From: an uncultured bacterium
Lineage (GTDB): Bacteria > Patescibacteriota > Minisyncoccia > Phycocordibacterales > GWA1-40-21
Direction: 5' to 3'
Assembly: GCA_903824735.1 (NCBI GenBank)
Contig: CAIJXO010000084.1
Coordinates: forward strand, 1 to 15,412
DNA: 15,412 nucleotides
The notes under the pieces were generated by a model. The model made no database searches. It was not told where the DNA came from and worked only from the letters and a program-made list of their open reading frames with translations. Shown here one piece after another: positions 13,339 to 15,412 of this stretch. Numbering within the stretch: the first letter of the stretch is position 1; every line of letters starts with the position of its first letter. The translations under genes were made by a program, and so were the position numbers.

Positions 13339-14586
13339 CTATCTGATCCGTCTCTTTTTACGTCCATATGGTATTTTTTCTAAGCCAAGATGGTATTGGT
13401 GATATTCATCGTCGTCCTTTTCGTTATCCAACGATATGTGCCTGAATGATCTGCCGCGGCGATAAGGACCGAACAGATTAGCAAATTCTCCCTGAAAATG
13501 TTGCAGAGTATTAAACTCATCATCTACCGGAGCATCAAATTCAAAACCTTCTTGTCCTGGCCTACGGCCATAAGCATCAAACGCGGTCGATACTCCATTT
13601 TTTCCGCCAATCATAATACCAGTACTATAAACGACACCCCTTGGATCGGGCATGAGTAGATATCCGTGTCCATACTTGAACCAATCGGCTTTTGATACGT
13701 AGTTTTCTGGGTATAACCACTCCTCTTCGCCTGCTGCAATATATCGGTATGCCCTGCTTTTGATAATAAAGTTAATTTCGCGCACCTCCTGTTCAGTCAA
13801 ATGGCGCATAGTTTGTATCTCTGTGAAATTGAATATCGCATCCCGTAACATTGTAGGGTTTGGCCTCCAGCGTATTTCTGATTGGTAGGGATTGCGTACC
13901 CATGTTAGATTTGTAAGTATCAATACTTTTTCCATGGATAAAGGAAATAATGTATGGGTTGCATTGAGCCCAATGTCAGGGTCATTGAAACCTCTACACC
14001 AGCCAGATCGAGGACCACAGCAGCGATTGTAAACTGTGATTGGGTGGTCGGATATGATAAATTTAGTATCCGATTCAGAAGCGACCGCGATTTGCCATAC
14101 ACATTCTGTCCATATAGCGCAAAATAGTTGTCTGAGATCGACCATCTTTCGTAGAAGGTTGTTTCGGTTTTCATCCCTTACCACATTAGATAACCAATCA
14201 AGCCCTTTAGGGGTTCTTAATTTTTGTGTGCTCATGTATATCATTAGAGCGTGAAATGCATCTTTATTTATTGAAGGGTGTGCGAAGTCTGTAAAGTACT
14301 CAACCGCTTTTCGTCCATTCGTATCGATAAGACCAAAAAACAGTTTTTCTATTGCTGTTGATTCTAAATCTCCAAATCTTGTGGTGTAGAGATCATTTTC
14401 AGCGAAGAACTTTTTTGGTCCGAGCCTATGTAAAGATTGTTTTTGGTGAGTGACTCCCCTTGAATCAGTAAAGTTTTCCGGTTTTAGATCTAAACGAAAT
14501 AGAGTGCGTTCTTTTTGGTGATCGCTAATAAATCGTTTTTGGTACCATTCTGGCACATAATGGTTAAATCTGTATTCACTCGACAT
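13339..14586 (-). CDS. DUF4238 domain protein
   Basis: A 415-residue protein of the DUF4238 family, unknown function, common in accessory DNA. The diagnostic N-terminus is HYVPEWYQKRF (9-19). Family-typical later segments are FIISDHPITVYN (about 177-187, near the usual SDxP), FPLS (214-217) and the INFIIKSRAYRYI helix (271-283). It extends about 100 residues beyond the usual domain end and finishes in a basic tail (RKKRRIR) that could bind nucleic acid. There is no signal peptide or membrane segment. It is convergent with the RecB-like gene, with 30 nt between stops, and follows the triple-repeat gene by 29 nt, so it may belong to the same minus-strand transcript. Some DUF4238 proteins occur near defence genes, but no function should be assumed. 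Confidence 0.8.
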   Translation of the reverse strand: MSSEYRFNHYVPEWYQKRFISDHQKERTLFRLDLKPENFTDSRGVTHQKQSLHRLGPKKFFAENDLYTTRFGDLESTAIEKLFFGLIDTNGRKAVEYFTDFAHPSINKDAFHALMIYMSTQKLRTPKGLDWLSNVVRDENRNNLLRKMVDLRQLFCAIWTECVWQIAVASESDTKFIISDHPITVYNRCCGPRSGWCRGFNDPDIGLNATHTLFPLSMEKVLILTNLTWVRNPYQSEIRWRPNPTMLRDAIFNFTEIQTMRHLTEQEVREINFIIKSRAYRYIAAGEEEWLYPENYVSKADWFKYGHGYLLMPDPRGVVYSTGIMIGGKNGVSTAFDAYGRRPGQEGFEFDAPVDDEFNTLQHFQGEFANLFGPYRRGRSFRHISLDNEKDDDEYHQYHLGLEKIPYGRKKRRIR

Positions 14587-14615
14587 TTTCTTATCTTCAT
14601 TGGATTAAACTCAAA

Positions 14616-15272
14616 TTACTCACCGGCCAGTTTTTTAACCGTTGTCTCAATCGCTTTCATCACTTTTTCGTGCAGATCTACGCCCGATATTCTTTTCCCA
14701 CGCTTCCGCTTATCAGCAATCTTCATTAGATCAGCGAGGCACTTATCGAGTGATTTATCCAAACCTTCTTCATGCCAGAGAGTCTTGGATAAAAATTGAA
14801 TAACCTGCCAAAGCTGATCGCCGGTCAAATCAATACCATACTCTTGTTTAAATAACTCGGTAACTTTCTTTTCTACTGCAATATCGGGTACCACTTTCTT
14901 ATGAGTAACCAATATTGCCCTAATCTCATCAGATAATCGCTGCTTTTCCTGATAGGGCATTAAGAGCAGCAATCCGCTGGCCAAGTTTTGCGCCTCAGCC
15001 ATTGTAATTTCGCGCTTATACTCTTTGGCAAATAAATCCTTAAGCTCTGCAATCCGTTCTTCACTAACCTTAGCTGTTGGGTCTGATGTCTTTGGTTCAA
15101 CCTTAAACCACCAATCCATCTCACTGATCAGTTTAGCTAACTTCTTGGCCTCTGTTTTGGGTACTACAACACCGCACTTTTCCTTTGCCATCTTTTTGGC
15201 AATTTCAATCTGTTCTTCTGATGGCTCCGGTAAGTCTAAGCCGACATGTTTTGGGTCTTGTGATTTCTTCAT
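14616..15272 (-). CDS. Helical triple-repeat protein, 218 residues, unknown function
   Basis: No family was recognised with certainty. The protein is hydrophilic, rich in K and E, and mostly helical. It contains three ungapped 30-residue repeats at about 23-52, 76-105 and 136-165. The two better ones share the pattern E/T-L-F-x-x-E-Y, a short turn, then I/L-T and a second amphipathic helix; the first repeat is the most diverged. I recall single copies of such an L(F/Y)xxx(F/Y)G...LSxxEA motif as common in small Patescibacteria proteins, which fits the organism call. A linker with PKTSDPTAK and a basic C-terminus (RKRGKR, about 189-194) follow the usual look of DNA- or protein-binding adaptors. 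The ATG at 15272 has AGGAG 5 nt upstream, overlapping the stop of the upstream membrane gene, so the two are co-transcribed. Confidence 0.75.
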   Translation of the reverse strand: MKKSQDPKHVGLDLPEPSEEQIEIAKKMAKEKCGVVVPKTEAKKLAKLISEMDWWFKVEPKTSDPTAKVSEERIAELKDLFAKEYKREITMAEAQNLASGLLLLMPYQEKQRLSDEIRAILVTHKKVVPDIAVEKKVTELFKQEYGIDLTGDQLWQVIQFLSKTLWHEEGLDKSLDKCLADLMKIADKRKRGKRISGVDLHEKVMKAIETTVKKLAGE

Positions 15273-15280
15273 ACTATCTC

Positions 15281-15412
15281 CTAAAGTGAAGTAAACAACC
15301 TGAAAATAGCGAACACCGATTCCGCTCCTTTAAAGGGTATCATACCTAATAATGCGATTATTATCCACCAAGCCACCATCGCGCCACCCAAATATATGAG
15401 TGCAACACGCAG
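15281..15412 (-). CDS. C-terminal end of a membrane protein, truncated by the window edge
   Basis: An open frame of 43 codons from the window edge to a TAG at 15281-15283. It encodes one strongly hydrophobic stretch (VALIYLGGAMVAWWIIIALL, then GMIPF) and a short tail ending FRLFTSL. This looks like the last transmembrane helix of an inner-membrane protein. Its stop overlaps the ribosome binding site of the triple-repeat gene, which lies 8 nt downstream, so the two are coupled. A type IV secretion component would fit the coupling ATPase at the other end of the window, but nothing in these 43 residues proves that. Confidence 0.6.
   Translation of the reverse strand: MRVALIYLGGAMVAWWIIIALLGMIPFKGAESVFAIFRLFTSL

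Noticed and set aside
1..15412. CRISPR arrays, tRNA or rRNA genes, insertion sequences, alternative genetic code
   Set aside because: No regularly spaced repeats, no tRNA cloverleaf or rRNA core stretches, and no transposase were seen; all main genes read through without in-frame TGA.

Overview
The window looks like an accessory or mobile region of a Patescibacteria (Candidate Phyla Radiation) genome. Saccharibacteria or a relative is possible, but the phylum cannot be fixed from this sequence. The reasons are: a soluble-looking conjugation-type coupling ATPase of the kind common in that group, followed by a Replic_Relax-family protein; a RecB-type nuclease and a triple-repeat helical protein of types I associate with the group; and ordinary use of the standard code, with TGA as stop, which argues against the Gracilibacteria/SR1 lineages. 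No rRNA, tRNA, CRISPR array or insertion sequence was seen.

Layout. Positions 1-2391 (+) hold the 3' part of the coupling ATPase and the Replic_Relax gene. Positions 2421-3012 (-) hold a two-gene unit, a 55-residue acidic protein and a DUF3768 protein, ending at a terminator shaped for the minus strand. Positions 3056-3195 form a 140-nt imperfect hairpin that codes for nothing obvious. Positions 3278-12365 (+) are one tightly packed cassette: a 73-residue remnant like the N-terminus of a type I restriction HsdR subunit; a GHKL (MutL/MORC-like) ATPase; a Z1-domain helicase-like ATPase; a DUF4420 PD-(D/E)XK protein; an AIPR protein; and a cytosine-C5 DNA methyltransferase. A 22-codon remnant at 12379-12447 resembles the start of another restriction endonuclease. 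Then come a RecB/Cas4-like PD-(D/E)XK protein (+) and, convergent to it on the minus strand, a DUF4238 protein, a triple-repeat protein and the C-terminal end of a membrane protein that runs off the window.

How it works together. The GHKL-Z1-DUF4420-AIPR-methyltransferase order matches a predicted restriction-like operon type (MutL/MORC ATPases in restriction-modification operons, Iyer, Abhiman and Aravind 2008) and, as I recall it, the Mza antiphage system of Gao et al. 2020. The likely logic is that the methyltransferase marks self DNA, while two ATPases and one or two nuclease-like proteins detect and destroy or block unmarked phage or plasmid DNA. The core genes overlap by 8 nt (twice) or abut exactly, so they are probably translated together. 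The methyltransferase alone has a longer leader with a perfect TATAAT, which may let it be made separately. The cassette is bracketed by two broken restriction-gene starts, so this looks like a site where defence genes have been exchanged next to conjugation genes.
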